Source: Alkalihalobacillus sp. YIM B00296 (GTDB taxonomy: Bacteria > Bacillota > Bacilli > Bacillales > Fictibacillaceae). From it: DNA of 64,000 bases. The translations under genes and the position numbers were made by a program. Within the stretch, counting starts at the first letter, position 1; each line of letters begins with the position of its first letter. This document shows positions 9,270 to 19,124 of this stretch, piece by piece. Location of the stretch: assembly GCF_020179385.1 (NCBI RefSeq), contig NZ_JAIBLJ010000007.1, positions 1 to 64,000 of the forward strand, given 5' to 3'. The notes under the pieces are model-generated. The model had not been told where the DNA came from. It saw nothing but the letters and a program-made list of their open reading frames with translations, and searched no databases.

Positions 9270-9506
9270 TGTATGACCTCATTTCGGTGTCTACCTAGTC
9301 TCCTTCCTTTTTTACTTTACCAATGAATGGATTTTTCAATTATGAGCTTCTTTTAAGTTATAGAATAAATTTCTCAAATACAGGAGTCCTTAGTAACCCC
9401 TTTTTGGTCCAATTTCGGAATTTTACCTTCGCACGGATACCCGGGTCCAGGTAAACCCTTTGTTGATCCCCGTTCTGTTTTGAGGTACAAAATCGGAATT
9501 CCAAGC

Positions 9507-10507
9507 CTAACCAGTAGGTAACCGCAATATGGTATGTAGCTCGGTCGATTGTAGCAACTGTTTTCTTACGGTTTCGCCTGCCCCACCTTCAAAAAGGACA
9601 TTATCAGGAAGAACCACAGCTGCTTCACCGTTGTACGATATATAGACGACTTTGTGGTATGCTTTCAATTTTGGTCTGATGAAAAGTGTTTTTATATGTT
9701 GCAAAAAATTTAACTGTTTATTTGAAGTTGTAACCCAAAAGTCTTGGCGATTATAAACCAGATCCTCTTTCTCTTGCTCACCTTCTTCATTAGTGATGGT
9801 CATACTGGATTTTTTTCCAAAAGGTGGATTAGCAAGCACATAATCAAATCGTTTTCCTTCATCGGCTACCAAAGCATCCGTAGATGATATAAAAGTATCG
9901 CCATCTATTTCGCCAATATTGTGGAGGAACATGTTCATTAAGCAAAGTCTTCGAGTATTAGCAACTATCTCGTTTCCGTAAAAGGTTTTGCTCTTTAAAA
10001 ACTCCTTCTCTTCTCGATTCATTTCATGATTGTCTTTAATATAGTCATAAGCTGCTAGAAAGAAGCCACCTGTTCCACAGGCAGGATCTATAACTGTCTT
10101 CATGGATTCTGGCTGTACACATGCTACCATTGCCTTGATTAGTGACCGTGGTGTGAAATATTGCCCAGCTCCGCTTTTTGTATCTTCCGCATTTTTTTCT
10201 AAAAGCCCCTCATATATCTTCCCTTTAAGGTCAGCTCCCATCATACTCCATTCTTCTTTATCTACCATATCAATAATTTTATAGAGCTTTGCGGGATCTT
10301 GAATCTTGTTTTGTGACTTAGTAAAAATTTGCCCTAAAATCCCTTTGGTATTGGAAAGTTCTTTTAAAATTTTTGTATATAGGAGTTCTAATTCCGCACC
10401 TCTTTTATTTTTCAGACTTTCCCAATCACAACCTTCAGGAACATTAATGTTTCGATTATATGGAGGGCCAGCGAATTCATCGACCATTTTAAGAAAGAGT
10501 AAATAGG
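9507..10507 (-). pseudogene. hsdM: Type I restriction-modification methyltransferase (HsdM) remnant
   Basis: The reading frame has the AdoMet-binding motif DPACGTGGF, the adenine methylase motif NPPFGKK, and family landmarks SGAGQYFTPRSLIKAM and NKQLNFLQHIKTL. Family members have about 480-500 residues. Here similarity starts only at YLLFLKMVDEF (about residue 45 of the family) and stops at RLPTG, where relatives continue IFYAQGVKAN. About 15 extra residues (RPKLKAYHKVVYISY) interrupt the sequence near residue 272. No hsdS or hsdR is nearby. An inactive leftover of a lost restriction system is the best reading. Confidence 0.75.
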
Positions 10508-10633
10508 GGCAGTAAAACGGCTATTTATAAAATTATTCCTAGAGATGTAACAGCAAAAGAAAACGAGCTAGTTGAAAAGAATCATTTTTATCCGGGTAGA
10601 AGTGTAAAGGGAGATAGAGTAAATAATAGATAA
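10508..10633 (+). pseudogene. Unidentified gene remnant beside the hsdM break
   Basis: Immediately beyond the hsdM breakpoint the plus strand reads about 41 protein-like codons (TAIYKIIPRDVTAKENELVE...HFYPGRSVKG) ending in TAA at 10631-10633. There is no start codon or ribosome binding site. I do not recognise the family. The rest of the gap to 11137 holds only AT-rich sequence and one hairpin. Confidence 0.35.
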
Positions 10634-10726
10634 TAAAGTAGTTATTCTCTAGTAAATTAGCGTTGCAAGTTGTAACTTTTGGATTTATTTTGCACTTTTT
10701 TTAATACTTATTTTGCATGAATAAAA

Positions 10727-10771
10727 AAAGGATCATATATATTAGTCCTACTAATATGTATGAACCTTTTA
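10727..10771 (-). terminator. Long hairpin, possible terminator
   Basis: AAAAAGGATCATA...TATTAGT pairs with ACTAATA...TATGAACCTTTT across a 3-base loop, with a T-run on the minus strand. The nearest upstream minus-strand gene is the MFS transporter, 370 bases away, so assignment to it is uncertain. Confidence 0.5.
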
Positions 10772-11137
10772 GGAGTACGGCAACTATTCGTTCTTTTTTG
10801 GGCCACTCACAAAAAGCTAGGGCAAATTCACTTATTTTGTTGAATTTACCTTATCTTTTTTCTTTAGTGTTTACTTACAACAAAGTTGTTTAATTTTTAA
10901 TATTCCATACATCACACCGTTCGTAAATAGGACAGTGTTCAAAAAAATATTTATTTAATTTTCTTCACCCTGTACTCATTTTTAAAATAAATAACAATAA
11001 AGTCGATTAAATCTGCTTAATCTTCAACAATCGCGGCCGTTTCTTGAATATCGATATTAGAAAACAATCGTTTAAAATTCAAAAGGAATCTTTTATTAAA
11101 GAACCTGATAGCGAAACAAAAAGACCCCGTTCTGATG

Positions 11138-12307
11138 TCAAGTATCTACTGAAAAAGCCGATTCTTTTTTTGACTCTTCTACCTTTTGAGTACTAAGCAT
11201 AAAGCTAGCGATTGCTGCAATGCTACAAACATATGGGAGCAGTGAATATCCCCAAATAGATATCACATAACCTCCAATCATTGAGCCAATGGTGATACCA
11301 ATATATAGAGCCGTATTATTCCATGCCATAACAATTCCTCGTTCTTTTGGATATTCCACTGCTAATCGTGCTTGGTATGATGTAAATCCTGCATACCCAA
11401 CCAAAGCCCATATAAACAGAAAGAAATAAACCCAATCGCCAGATGAGAAGAATATCCCTAAACAAATGAGTACTAGAGTCAAGAAAATTAGCGTAGCCTT
11501 CGAAATCTTTCTTTCTCCAAATTTATCTGTTAATTGCCCACTTGTAAGACTTCCTAAAACGGCACCGACGCCATAAAAAGTAACAGCTAATGCGATTTCT
11601 GATGAAGAAAATCGATTTTCAGAGTAAAGAGCTGCACCTAAATAGACATAGAGGGCATACATTGAAATCGCCCAAATGATGGTAACACTTACGGAACCAA
11701 GTATTCGTAGCAGATTTCCTTCTAATAGTTTTCTTGTTAAATCACTTTTGGGAATAGATTCCCATGTTTTGAAATTCACTACTGCCAATATGGATCCTAT
11801 GATCGCCATTACAACAAATACTGAACGCCAACCAAGAAAATACTCTAATAACGTACCGAATGGCGCTCCTGCCCAAAGTGCCGTTAAGTGTCCTGAAACA
11901 ACAATCGAAAGCCATGTTCCTCTTCGATTTGGTGGCGCAATATCTCCAATGATTGCGTATATCAACGGAGTGATTGAAGCAACAGACAAACCAGCTAAAA
12001 TACGGCTAACAATTAGCCATGAAAATGAAGGAGCAAAAGCAGTTAGTGCGTTAGAAATAGCGAACAATAATAAACCAAACGTAATAATTGTTCTCCGTCC
12101 CTTTTTATCTGAAAGCCAACCAAAGAATGGAGCCGAAAAGGCATATGTAACCGCAAAAACAGTTACCATCCATCCAGTCGTCTCTGGACTAACCTTATAG
12201 GCTTCAGAAATGAACGGTAATAACGGAGACACCACAAATAAGTCAGTACCCATTAGAAACAAAGTTATCCAACCAACACTTAAATTTGCCCTCCCTTGTA
12301 TCTCCAT
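11138..12307 (-). CDS. MFS transporter, DHA1-type
   Basis: The 389-residue protein has about 12 hydrophobic helices. The family A-motif between helices 2 and 3 reads GWLSDKKGRRTIITFG, and a second copy in the C-terminal half reads GQLTDKFGERKISK. Such proton-driven exporters of the drug:H+ antiporter-1 group remove drugs, arabinose-like sugars or other small molecules. The substrate cannot be predicted. GGGGGA precedes the ATG. It is monocistronic and lies at the edge of the conserved region, just downstream of glnA. Confidence 0.85.
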   Translation of the reverse strand: MEIQGRANLSVGWITLFLMGTDLFVVSPLLPFISEAYKVSPETTGWMVTVFAVTYAFSAPFFGWLSDKKGRRTIITFGLLLFAISNALTAFAPSFSWLIVSRILAGLSVASITPLIYAIIGDIAPPNRRGTWLSIVVSGHLTALWAGAPFGTLLEYFLGWRSVFVVMAIIGSILAVVNFKTWESIPKSDLTRKLLEGNLLRILGSVSVTIIWAISMYALYVYLGAALYSENRFSSSEIALAVTFYGVGAVLGSLTSGQLTDKFGERKISKATLIFLTLVLICLGIFFSSGDWVYFFLFIWALVGYAGFTSYQARLAVEYPKERGIVMAWNNTALYIGITIGSMIGGYVISIWGYSLLPYVCSIAAIASFMLSTQKVEESKKESAFSVDT

Positions 12308-12586
12308 ACATCCCCCATATAAAATTATTTTTACATGTATATTCTATAGGGGTCATAAAAAGGACTTTACATAGGTTTTAAAGGATTATTATACTGATCG
12401 TTAATTGAATAACTTAGAGATTTGATTCACTTTTATAAAATTACTTCTCTTATTCAATATGGCCCTTTTGTGGAATAAGGCTTTCAATTTTGGTCAACAT
12501 TTTTTTAACCAAATCATTAAATTTTTTTGGTCAAATTTTGGTCGTCCATCACATATGAAGATAATTAATAATTTGACCAAAAAAAT

Positions 12587-12620
12587 AAAAACCCCTGACA
12601 CCAATGGTATCAAGGGTTTA
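12587..12620 (-). terminator. glnA terminator
   Basis: On the minus strand AAACCCTTGATACCA pairs with TGGTGTCAGGGGTTT, followed by a T-run, 7 bases after the glnA stop. The rest of the gap to 12307 is AT-rich with nothing recognised. Confidence 0.85.
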
Positions 12621-12626
12621 GAGGAA

Positions 12627-13964
12627 TTAGTATAGTTGAATATATTGTTCACGTTCCCAAGGGTGGACTTGTGTACGGAACATATCCCATTCGATTTCTT
12701 TAAGCTCAATGAAGTGTTCTGTTGCGTGCCCACCGAGGGCTGCAGTCATAACTTCATTTGATTTGAAGTTTTCCAGGGCATCCTTCAATGTTGCTGGAAG
12801 ATCACGGATACCTGCTTGTTCACGTTCTGCTTTATCCATAGAGTAGATGTTGCGATCTACAGGCTTCGGTGCTTCCATTTTGTTCTTGATGCCATCAAGT
12901 CCAGCTGCAAGCATTGCTGTCATTGCTAGATAAGGATTGGCTGATGGGTCGACACTTCGTACTTCGATACGAGTACTGATGCCTCGTGATGCTGGAATAC
13001 GGATCAAAGGACTACGGTTGCGCATTGACCATGCAACGTAACATGGTGCTTCATATCCAGGCACCAGACGCTTATAAGAGTTTACAGTCGGATTTGTGAC
13101 TGCAGTGAAGGATTCTGCATGCTTTACGATACCTGACAAGAATTGCATTGCAGTCTCACTCAATTGTGTTTCTGTGTTCGGATCATAAAAAGCATTGTCC
13201 TTGCCTTTAAACAATGACATATTCGCATGCATACCGGATCCGTTTACACCGAATAATGGCTTCGGCATGAAGGTCGCATGTAATCCATGCTTACGAGCGA
13301 TTGTTTTGACCACAAGTTTGAATGTTTGGATATTGTCACATGTCGTGACGGCATCTGCATACTTAAAGTCGATTTCGTGCTGTCCAGGGGCAACCTCATG
13401 GTGAGAAGCTTCAATTTCAAAGCCCATGTCTTCAAGTTCCAACACGATGTCACGGCGGCAGTTTTCACCTAAGTCGGTTGGGGCAAGGTCGAAGTAACCA
13501 CCTTTATCGTTCAATTCAAGGGTTGGTTCGCCTTTTTCATCATTCTTGAATAAGAAGAATTCCGGTTCAGGTCCGATATTGAAGTCAGTAAAACCGAGAT
13601 CTTCCATTTCCTTAAGTATACGCTTCAAGTTTGCACGAGGGTCTCCTTCGAATGGAGTACCATCGGGATTATAAATGTCACAAATCAAACGTGCAACTTT
13701 CCCTTTTTCAGATGTCCATGGGAATACGACGAATGTATCCAGATCAGGGTAGAGATACATATCAGATTCTTCGATACGAACAAAACCTTCAATAGATGAC
13801 CCGTCGAACATCATTTTGTTATCAAGGGCTTTTTCCAACTGACTTGTAGGAATCTCAACGTTTTTGATGGTACCAAGGAGATCCGTGAATTGTAGTCGGA
13901 TGAATCTTACATTTTCTTCTTTCACCATTTTAAAAATTTGATCCTTCGAATACTTCGAGCTCAT
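12627..13964 (-). CDS. glnA: Glutamine synthetase, type I
   Basis: This enzyme makes glutamine from glutamate, ammonia and ATP in the cytoplasm and is the main ammonia-assimilation step. The 445-residue length fits GSI-alpha of Bacillus (444). Visible motifs are the catalytic-site sequence [11 protein letters not shown], the ATP-binding region with NRSPLIRIP, and the start [22 protein letters not shown]. It has no adenylylation-type extension. It follows glnR by 84 bases and is presumably co-transcribed with it. In Bacillus, feedback-inhibited GlnA also activates GlnR repression. GGAGG precedes the ATG. Confidence 0.98.
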   Translation of the reverse strand: MSSKYSKDQIFKMVKEENVRFIRLQFTDLLGTIKNVEIPTSQLEKALDNKMMFDGSSIEGFVRIEESDMYLYPDLDTFVVFPWTSEKGKVARLICDIYNPDGTPFEGDPRANLKRILKEMEDLGFTDFNIGPEPEFFLFKNDEKGEPTLELNDKGGYFDLAPTDLGENCRRDIVLELEDMGFEIEASHHEVAPGQHEIDFKYADAVTTCDNIQTFKLVVKTIARKHGLHATFMPKPLFGVNGSGMHANMSLFKGKDNAFYDPNTETQLSETAMQFLSGIVKHAESFTAVTNPTVNSYKRLVPGYEAPCYVAWSMRNRSPLIRIPASRGISTRIEVRSVDPSANPYLAMTAMLAAGLDGIKNKMEAPKPVDRNIYSMDKAEREQAGIRDLPATLKDALENFKSNEVMTAALGGHATEHFIELKEIEWDMFRTQVHPWEREQYIQLY

Positions 13965-14048
13965 TTTGTTTCCTCCCTATTTGATCTAAAACTACATTAC
14001 TACCAGATTACTACTTACATTTCCTAGTGATTCAATGTGATGTTGGTT

Positions 14049-14438
14049 TCAATTGAAGAATCGAGACAACTCCCCTTGAATCAATGAGGCCTTTCCATAA
14101 CGACCTGCTTGATAAAGTTCTTTTTTCAAATGATTGTGGAGCTCTGCTTCAGTAGGTTCTTTTCTATAGTAAGGGTGCAGAGTCTGCATACCCCTTTCTC
14201 TCATTTCAAAGACCTCTCGAATTCCAGCTAAATTGACTCCACGTTCTAGAAGAGACTTGATTTCAAGCAACCGGTCAACGTCGTTGAAAGAGAACAATCT
14301 GCGATTCCCTTCCGAACGGGCTGGCGTTATCAACTTGTTTTCTTCGTAATATCGAATCTGCCGTGCCGACAACTCGGTCAGTTGCATTACAATCCCCATG
14401 GGAAATAAGGGCATGTTTCTTCTCACTTGATCTCCCAA
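14049..14438 (-). CDS. glnR: MerR-family nitrogen repressor GlnR
   Basis: 129 residues with the MerR-type winged helix at the N-terminus ([20 protein letters not shown], then [20 protein letters not shown]). The end [19 protein letters not shown] matches the C-terminal tail through which GlnR senses glutamine synthetase. It represses its own operon and other nitrogen genes when nitrogen is plentiful. It precedes glnA, as in B. subtilis. Two operator-like sites sit at its promoter. Confidence 0.96.
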   Translation of the reverse strand: MGDQVRRNMPLFPMGIVMQLTELSARQIRYYEENKLITPARSEGNRRLFSFNDVDRLLEIKSLLERGVNLAGIREVFEMRERGMQTLHPYYRKEPTEAELHNHLKKELYQAGRYGKASLIQGELSRFFN

Positions 14439-14469
14439 TCGAATGCCTCCTCTCTTATGAACTACTTAT

Positions 14470-14520
14470 AGTATATGAAATGTGAGTTTTTGTGTCAAAT
14501 AAATGTTAGGAATCCTTACA
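14470..14520 (-). promoter_or_regulatory. glnRA promoter with two GlnR/TnrA operators
   Basis: On the minus strand a -35 TTGACA (14493-14498) and a -10 TATACT (14470-14475) are separated by exactly 17 bases, a near-perfect sigma-A promoter. Upstream, 14504-14520 reads TGTTAGGAATCCTTACA, a perfect match to TGTNAN7TNACA. A second site with one mismatch (TGTGAGTTTTTGTGTCA, 14481-14497) overlaps the -35 and spacer. The two centres are 23 bases apart, about two helical turns, so two GlnR dimers could bind side by side as in B. subtilis. Confidence 0.92.
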
Positions 14521-14540
14521 TTTATTTTTCGACATTATAA

Positions 14541-14567
14541 AAAAGAGAGTGACACACACTCCCTTTA
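14541..14567 (-). terminator. ynbB terminator
   Basis: AGGGAGTG pairs with the inverse CACTCTCT on the minus strand across TGTG, followed by a T-run. It separates ynbB from the glnR promoter. Confidence 0.75.
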
Positions 14568-14577
14568 GTCAATTCCC

Positions 14578-15846
14578 TTATACTTTTAATGTTAAACCTG
14601 AATTTTTCAATTCTTGGACAGCGAATAAGATGGCAAGCTTGACGTGCATATACGTTAAGCCCCCTTGCACATACGCTTCAAAAGGAGGACGTATCGGGCC
14701 GTCAGCGGACAATTCAATGCTCGCTCCTTGGATGAATGTTCCTGCAGCCATGATCACATCGTCCTCATAACCAGGTATATAGCTCGGATAGGGTATGACA
14801 TGCGCATTGACAGGAGAGGCTTTTTGGATCGCTTGGCAAAACCGGGTCATATAGTTGGCATCATGGAATTTGACCGATTGGACGAGGTCAGTGCGCTCAC
14901 TGTCCCATCGCGGAGAAGTATCAAATCCTAGTTCATCTAAAAATGCTGCGGTAAAAACCGCACCTTTCAAGGACTGACTGACGACATGCGGTGCAAGGAA
15001 AAACCCTTGGTACATGTCCAAAAGTGTATCTAAAGAGGCACCTGCCTCCCTCCCTAAACCAGGTGATGTCAATCGATAAGCGCATAATTCAATCAAATCT
15101 TCCCGTCCTGCTAGATATCCACCGATTTTCGCAAGTCCTCCGCCTGGATTTTTAATAAGGGACCCGGCGATCAAGTCTGCCCCAACATCTGTCGGTTCTT
15201 CTTTTTCGACAAACTCACCATAGCAATTGTCGACAAAAACAACGACATCTGGCTTAATGCTTTTGACGAACTTTGTCATTTTTTTGATCTGATGAATCGT
15301 AAAAGAAGACCGGTCTGAATATCCTTTTGAACGTTGGATGCCGATCATTTTAGTACAGCTGTTTATTTTTGTCCTGACTGTTTCATAATCAATTTCCCCA
15401 TCTGTGAGGAGATCGACAGACTGGTATGAAATATCGAACTCTTTCAACGAGCCTTTCCCATCTCCACGTATCCCGACGATTTTTTCAAGGGTATCGTAAG
15501 GCTTGCCCGTGATATACAAAAGTTCATCTTTCGGGCGCAGGATGCCGGAGAGTGCAACGGAAATCGCGTGAGTGCCTGATATGATATGCGGTCGGACGAT
15601 TGCCGCTTCTGTACCGAACACTTCTGCATACACCTTTTCAAGTACATCTCTTCCTGTATCATCATAACCATACCCGGTCGAAGGAGTGAAATGAAAATCG
15701 CTCACCTGATTATTCCGGAAAGCCGACAATACTTTCTGTTGATTGTACGCTTCAATCGCATCGATTCTCGCATGGATATGCGTGATTTTTTTTTCTATTT
15801 TCTTTGAAAGCTCTACTAGTTTCTCGTCATGGTTAAGAACATTCAT
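14578..15846 (-). CDS. ynbB: PLP-dependent YnbB (methionine gamma-lyase/'aluminium resistance' family)
   Basis: 422 residues of the cystathionine beta-lyase-like 'aluminium resistance protein' family. Landmarks are SGTHAISVALSGILRP, VFVDNCYGEFVE and the probable PLP lysine segment GSLIKNPGGGLAKIGGY. The physiological reaction is not established. The C-S lyase name comes from fold similarity. It is 16 bases from hflX and probably in one transcript with it, in the same order as B. subtilis. The start has only a distant GGAG. Confidence 0.9.
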   Translation of the reverse strand: MNVLNHDEKLVELSKKIEKKITHIHARIDAIEAYNQQKVLSAFRNNQVSDFHFTPSTGYGYDDTGRDVLEKVYAEVFGTEAAIVRPHIISGTHAISVALSGILRPKDELLYITGKPYDTLEKIVGIRGDGKGSLKEFDISYQSVDLLTDGEIDYETVRTKINSCTKMIGIQRSKGYSDRSSFTIHQIKKMTKFVKSIKPDVVVFVDNCYGEFVEKEEPTDVGADLIAGSLIKNPGGGLAKIGGYLAGREDLIELCAYRLTSPGLGREAGASLDTLLDMYQGFFLAPHVVSQSLKGAVFTAAFLDELGFDTSPRWDSERTDLVQSVKFHDANYMTRFCQAIQKASPVNAHVIPYPSYIPGYEDDVIMAAGTFIQGASIELSADGPIRPPFEAYVQGGLTYMHVKLAILFAVQELKNSGLTLKV

Positions 15847-15862
15847 TCTGTTTCATAATCTC

Positions 15863-17116
15863 CTAGTCATTCATTGTTTGGATTCTATCGTGGATTGGCA
15901 AAGCCGGATGTACATAGCCTTCGCAAATGTATTTCCCGTATTCTTCATTCCATTGTCTTTTTTCAAGGATCGTCAATCTTTGTAAATCACTTAAAAACTT
16001 CCCTTCACCAGAAGGTACACGGACTTTATACAACTCCATCGATGCCTTGATCTGCGTTTCAATGGTTTCCAGCATCCGTTTCCGATCCTCTTTTTTGAAA
16101 GCAGATACGGAAAGGGCTTGATAGTTCGGCAGCGGGGCATGATGGCGATCTGTTTTATTGTAGACGGTCAAGACTTGAATCTTTTCAGCACCTAAATCCT
16201 TTAACAATGCCATGACCGTTTCTTGATGCTTATCCCGGTTAGGATCTGATGCATCCACCATATGAATGATCAAATCAGCTTCTGTCACTTCTTCGAGAGT
16301 TGAACGGAATGCAGCGACCAATCCGGTAGGTAGGTCTTGGATAAATCCGACTGTATCGGTTAATAAAGTCATCATACCAGCAGGAAGTTTCATTTTTCTT
16401 GTCATCGGGTCGAGTGTCGCAAACAGTAAATCTTCTTGATAAGCATCTGCATCTGTCAAAGTGTTGAACCAGGTTGATTTCCCGGCATTCGTGTAGCCTA
16501 CCAAGGCAATTTGAAAGACCTGGTTCACTTTCCGTCTTTCACGATATCGACGGCGATGCGAAGCGACATTTTTCAGCTGATTCTTAATATCGGTGATTCG
16601 GTTTCGAATGTGCCGGCGGTCTGTCTCCAGCTTCGTTTCCCCTGGTCCTCTCGTTCCGATTCCACCACCGAGCCGTGATAGCTGCGTACCTTGTCCAGAA
16701 AGACGAGGAAGAAGGTATTCTAATTGGGCAAGCTCGACCTGAAGCTTACCTTCTCGCGACTGTGCCCTCTGAGCGAAAATATCCAGGATCAGTTGCGTGC
16801 GATCAATGACTTTCACCTGCAGGGCTTCTGTCAGGTTCCTGATCTGACTTGGTGTCAACTCATGATTCACAACGACCAAATCGACGTCTATTTCGTCAAG
16901 CAGGACTTGAACTTCCTCGACTTTCCCTTTTCCAATCAATGTTGCAGGGTGATACCGTTCACGTTTCTGTGTCACTTCCATTACCGGTTCACCTTGTGCT
17001 GTTTGTGTCAATGCAGCCAGTTCACTCATCGAAGATTCAAAAAGGGTGTCATTTCGGTCTGGCAATTGACACCCTATCAGTAACGTCCGTTCTTTAATAT
17101 TTGATTGTGCTGCCAA
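15863..17116 (-). CDS. hflX: Ribosome-associated GTPase HflX
   Basis: HflX splits or rescues stalled 70S ribosomes. The protein has the N-terminal HflX domain, the glycine-rich linker GGGIGTRGPGETKLETDRR, and a G domain with P-loop GYTNAGKST and the DTVGF and NKTD motifs. The TTG at 17116 is chosen because GGCAGGGG lies 6 bases upstream. An in-frame ATG at 17146 has no such site. It lies upstream of ynbB and 66 bases downstream of spoVK. Confidence 0.93.
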   Translation of the reverse strand: MAAQSNIKERTLLIGCQLPDRNDTLFESSMSELAALTQTAQGEPVMEVTQKRERYHPATLIGKGKVEEVQVLLDEIDVDLVVVNHELTPSQIRNLTEALQVKVIDRTQLILDIFAQRAQSREGKLQVELAQLEYLLPRLSGQGTQLSRLGGGIGTRGPGETKLETDRRHIRNRITDIKNQLKNVASHRRRYRERRKVNQVFQIALVGYTNAGKSTWFNTLTDADAYQEDLLFATLDPMTRKMKLPAGMMTLLTDTVGFIQDLPTGLVAAFRSTLEEVTEADLIIHMVDASDPNRDKHQETVMALLKDLGAEKIQVLTVYNKTDRHHAPLPNYQALSVSAFKKEDRKRMLETIETQIKASMELYKVRVPSGEGKFLSDLQRLTILEKRQWNEEYGKYICEGYVHPALPIHDRIQTMND

Positions 17117-17212
17117 TCTATTCCCCTGCCTTTTTAATTGGCTCATACGTTATCTAATATCGTTTTTGAGCCTTTTCCATTCGTCATAAATCCTGCCTAC
17201 ATCTTAACAGAT

Positions 17213-18151
17213 TCAGGGGGTTTCTGCTAGATGGAGGTCCCTTTCGGTAATCAATAAGAGGCAGTCTCGATCTTCTTTCCCCTCTTTTAATAATCGCATT
17301 GATTGTTTGCGCATTGATTTTTCAAGTAAATTCCGGATGTAACGCCCATTCGAAAACGTACTGCCTTCCCTTGATCGGACTTGTTGAAGGTGTGTTTTCA
17401 GTTTTCTTTCAGCATCATAGGATAATTTGTATTCTCTGTCTTTTATCATCCGTCTGGCGATATCCATCAGTTGATCGACGGTATAATCCGGGAAGCTGAC
17501 AACCACGGGAAAACGTGAAGGTAGACCTGGGTTCAGGGTAAGGAAGTTTTCCATTTCTTTTGAATACCCGGCAAGAATCAGGATGAAATCATTTTGCTGG
17601 TCTTCCATCGCTTTCACGAGTGTATCGATCGCTTCTTTTCCGAAATCCTTCTCCCCACCTCGTGCGAGCGAGTATGCTTCATCAACGAACAAGACTCCGC
17701 CGAGTGCTTTTTTCACAAGGTCCCTTGTTTTTTGCGCGGTATGACCGATGTATTCCCCAACAAGATCCGCTCGCTCGGCTTCAATCAGATGCCCTTTAGA
17801 CAAGACATTCATTTCATGAAACAGCTTTCCGATCATTCGTGCAACGGTCGTTTTACCTGTTCCAGGATTGCCTTTGAACATCATGTGGAGTACTTGCTTA
17901 TTGGTTTTCAAATTCGCTGACTCTCTGCATTTATTTATATATAACCAAGCATAGATTTCATTGATTAATTCTTTTAATTCCTCCATTCCGACTAAAGTAG
18001 CTAATTCTTTTTGGATTTTTTTCAGAGGCGCATGCTTCTCGCGCTCTTTCGAATCCAAAAGCCAGTCGTCTCTCGTTGCAGATGAAGGAGAGCCCGAGTT
18101 GAGAACGACATTGATCTGGCTTTTAGAGTTTCGATTTATCGCCTGTTGCAA
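17213..18151 (-). CDS. spoVK: Stage V sporulation protein K, AAA+ ATPase
   Basis: 312 residues with one AAA+ module: Walker A GNPGTGKTTVARMIG, Walker B GGVLFVDEAYSL, and the CbbX/SpoVK-type second-region sequence PGLPSRFPVVVSFPDYT. It is needed for spore maturation in the mother cell of B. subtilis, although the molecular substrate is unknown. The start is TTG behind GAGGTGAAGG. The position before hflX and ynbB matches B. subtilis. The gap from 18152 to 18342 contains nothing recognised. Confidence 0.94.
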   Translation of the reverse strand: MQQAINRNSKSQINVVLNSGSPSSATRDDWLLDSKEREKHAPLKKIQKELATLVGMEELKELINEIYAWLYINKCRESANLKTNKQVLHMMFKGNPGTGKTTVARMIGKLFHEMNVLSKGHLIEAERADLVGEYIGHTAQKTRDLVKKALGGVLFVDEAYSLARGGEKDFGKEAIDTLVKAMEDQQNDFILILAGYSKEMENFLTLNPGLPSRFPVVVSFPDYTVDQLMDIARRMIKDREYKLSYDAERKLKTHLQQVRSREGSTFSNGRYIRNLLEKSMRKQSMRLLKEGKEDRDCLLLITERDLHLAETP

Positions 18152-18342
18152 GAACCTTCACCTCACTTTCAGATTCTTCGATATTATACGCCCAGAATCA
18201 CGAAGTGTGACAAATGCCTATATTACTGTTGCATAGGAAGGAACCTGCTCATTCTATTCATGTTTCGAACTCTTCAAGAGAAAATCAAGACAGCATGATT
18301 AAATTTGGATGGGCAAACTCGACACAAGGATTATTGCGACAA

Positions 18343-18378
18343 AACAAAAAACTACCACAGCTCGTGTCTGTGGTAGCT
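18343..18378 (-). terminator. Trehalose operon terminator
   Basis: GCTACCACAG pairs with CTGTGGTAG across a 7-base loop, followed by a T-run on the minus strand, just past treR. Confidence 0.85.
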
Positions 18379-18384
18379 TGTCAG

Positions 18385-19104
18385 TTACAAATGTGCTCTT
18401 CTGGCGAAGTCCACGAACCTGAACTTATCAAGCCGGTGCCTCGATTCCGTGTATTGGAAAATACTCGTATCCTCCAAGTAGACATAGTTTTTGACAACAA
18501 CAATATGGGTATGCCCATCGAGATCAAGCAACTCAACATCTTCTTCCTCGACTTCTTCAACTGTGATTTCTTTTTTTGCAAAACTGATCGAAAGCCCGAG
18601 CTCCCCTTCGATATATTCGTAGATCGAATTCTGGGCAATCTCTTTTGTCAGAGTGGGGATCTTGTCCTGTAGCAGATAATCCTTATCGAGTATAATCCGT
18701 TCTCCATCAATTTCCCTTGAGCGAATGAGTTTCCATGCTTTCTCGCCTGATTTTGCATTCAATTGGTTCCTGATAAAATGATCCGCTTCACACAGTGAAA
18801 GTTCATGAACATGAGTGGCAACTTTCTTCCCCACCTTCTGTGAGACCTCTTTAAAGCTGACAAGTCCTGAAACCGGGAAGTTGAATTTATCAAAGGGTAA
18901 TACGATCGACCCTTTCCCCTTCACCTTCTGGATATAGCCGTTTTGAGCTAAAAGATGTAACGCTTTGCGAGCCGTTTCCCTAGAGGTGTTGTAGAGCTCC
19001 GTCAGTTCATTTTCCGATGGCAGCTTGGATTCAGGTGGATATGTGTTGTTCTCGATTTTTTCTTGAAGATCTTGATAGATCGGTAAATATTTATTATTTT
19101 GCAT
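18385..19104 (-). CDS. treR: Trehalose operon repressor, GntR family
   Basis: 239 residues with an N-terminal GntR winged helix (SKLPSENELTELYNTSRET, LHLLAQNGYIQKVKGKGS). A UTRA ligand domain follows, ending FVDFARRAHL as in TreR of Bacillus. It should bind the two operators upstream of treP and be released by trehalose-6-phosphate. It is the last gene of the operon, 20 bases after treA. Confidence 0.95.
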   Translation of the reverse strand: MQNNKYLPIYQDLQEKIENNTYPPESKLPSENELTELYNTSRETARKALHLLAQNGYIQKVKGKGSIVLPFDKFNFPVSGLVSFKEVSQKVGKKVATHVHELSLCEADHFIRNQLNAKSGEKAWKLIRSREIDGERIILDKDYLLQDKIPTLTKEIAQNSIYEYIEGELGLSISFAKKEITVEEVEEEDVELLDLDGHTHIVVVKNYVYLEDTSIFQYTESRHRLDKFRFVDFARRAHL

Positions 19105-19124
19105 CTTTCATCACCATTACTAGT

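Noticed and set aside
12494-12733. Small gene downstream of glnA
   Set aside because: It overlaps the glnA 3' end in another frame and runs through the glnA terminator.
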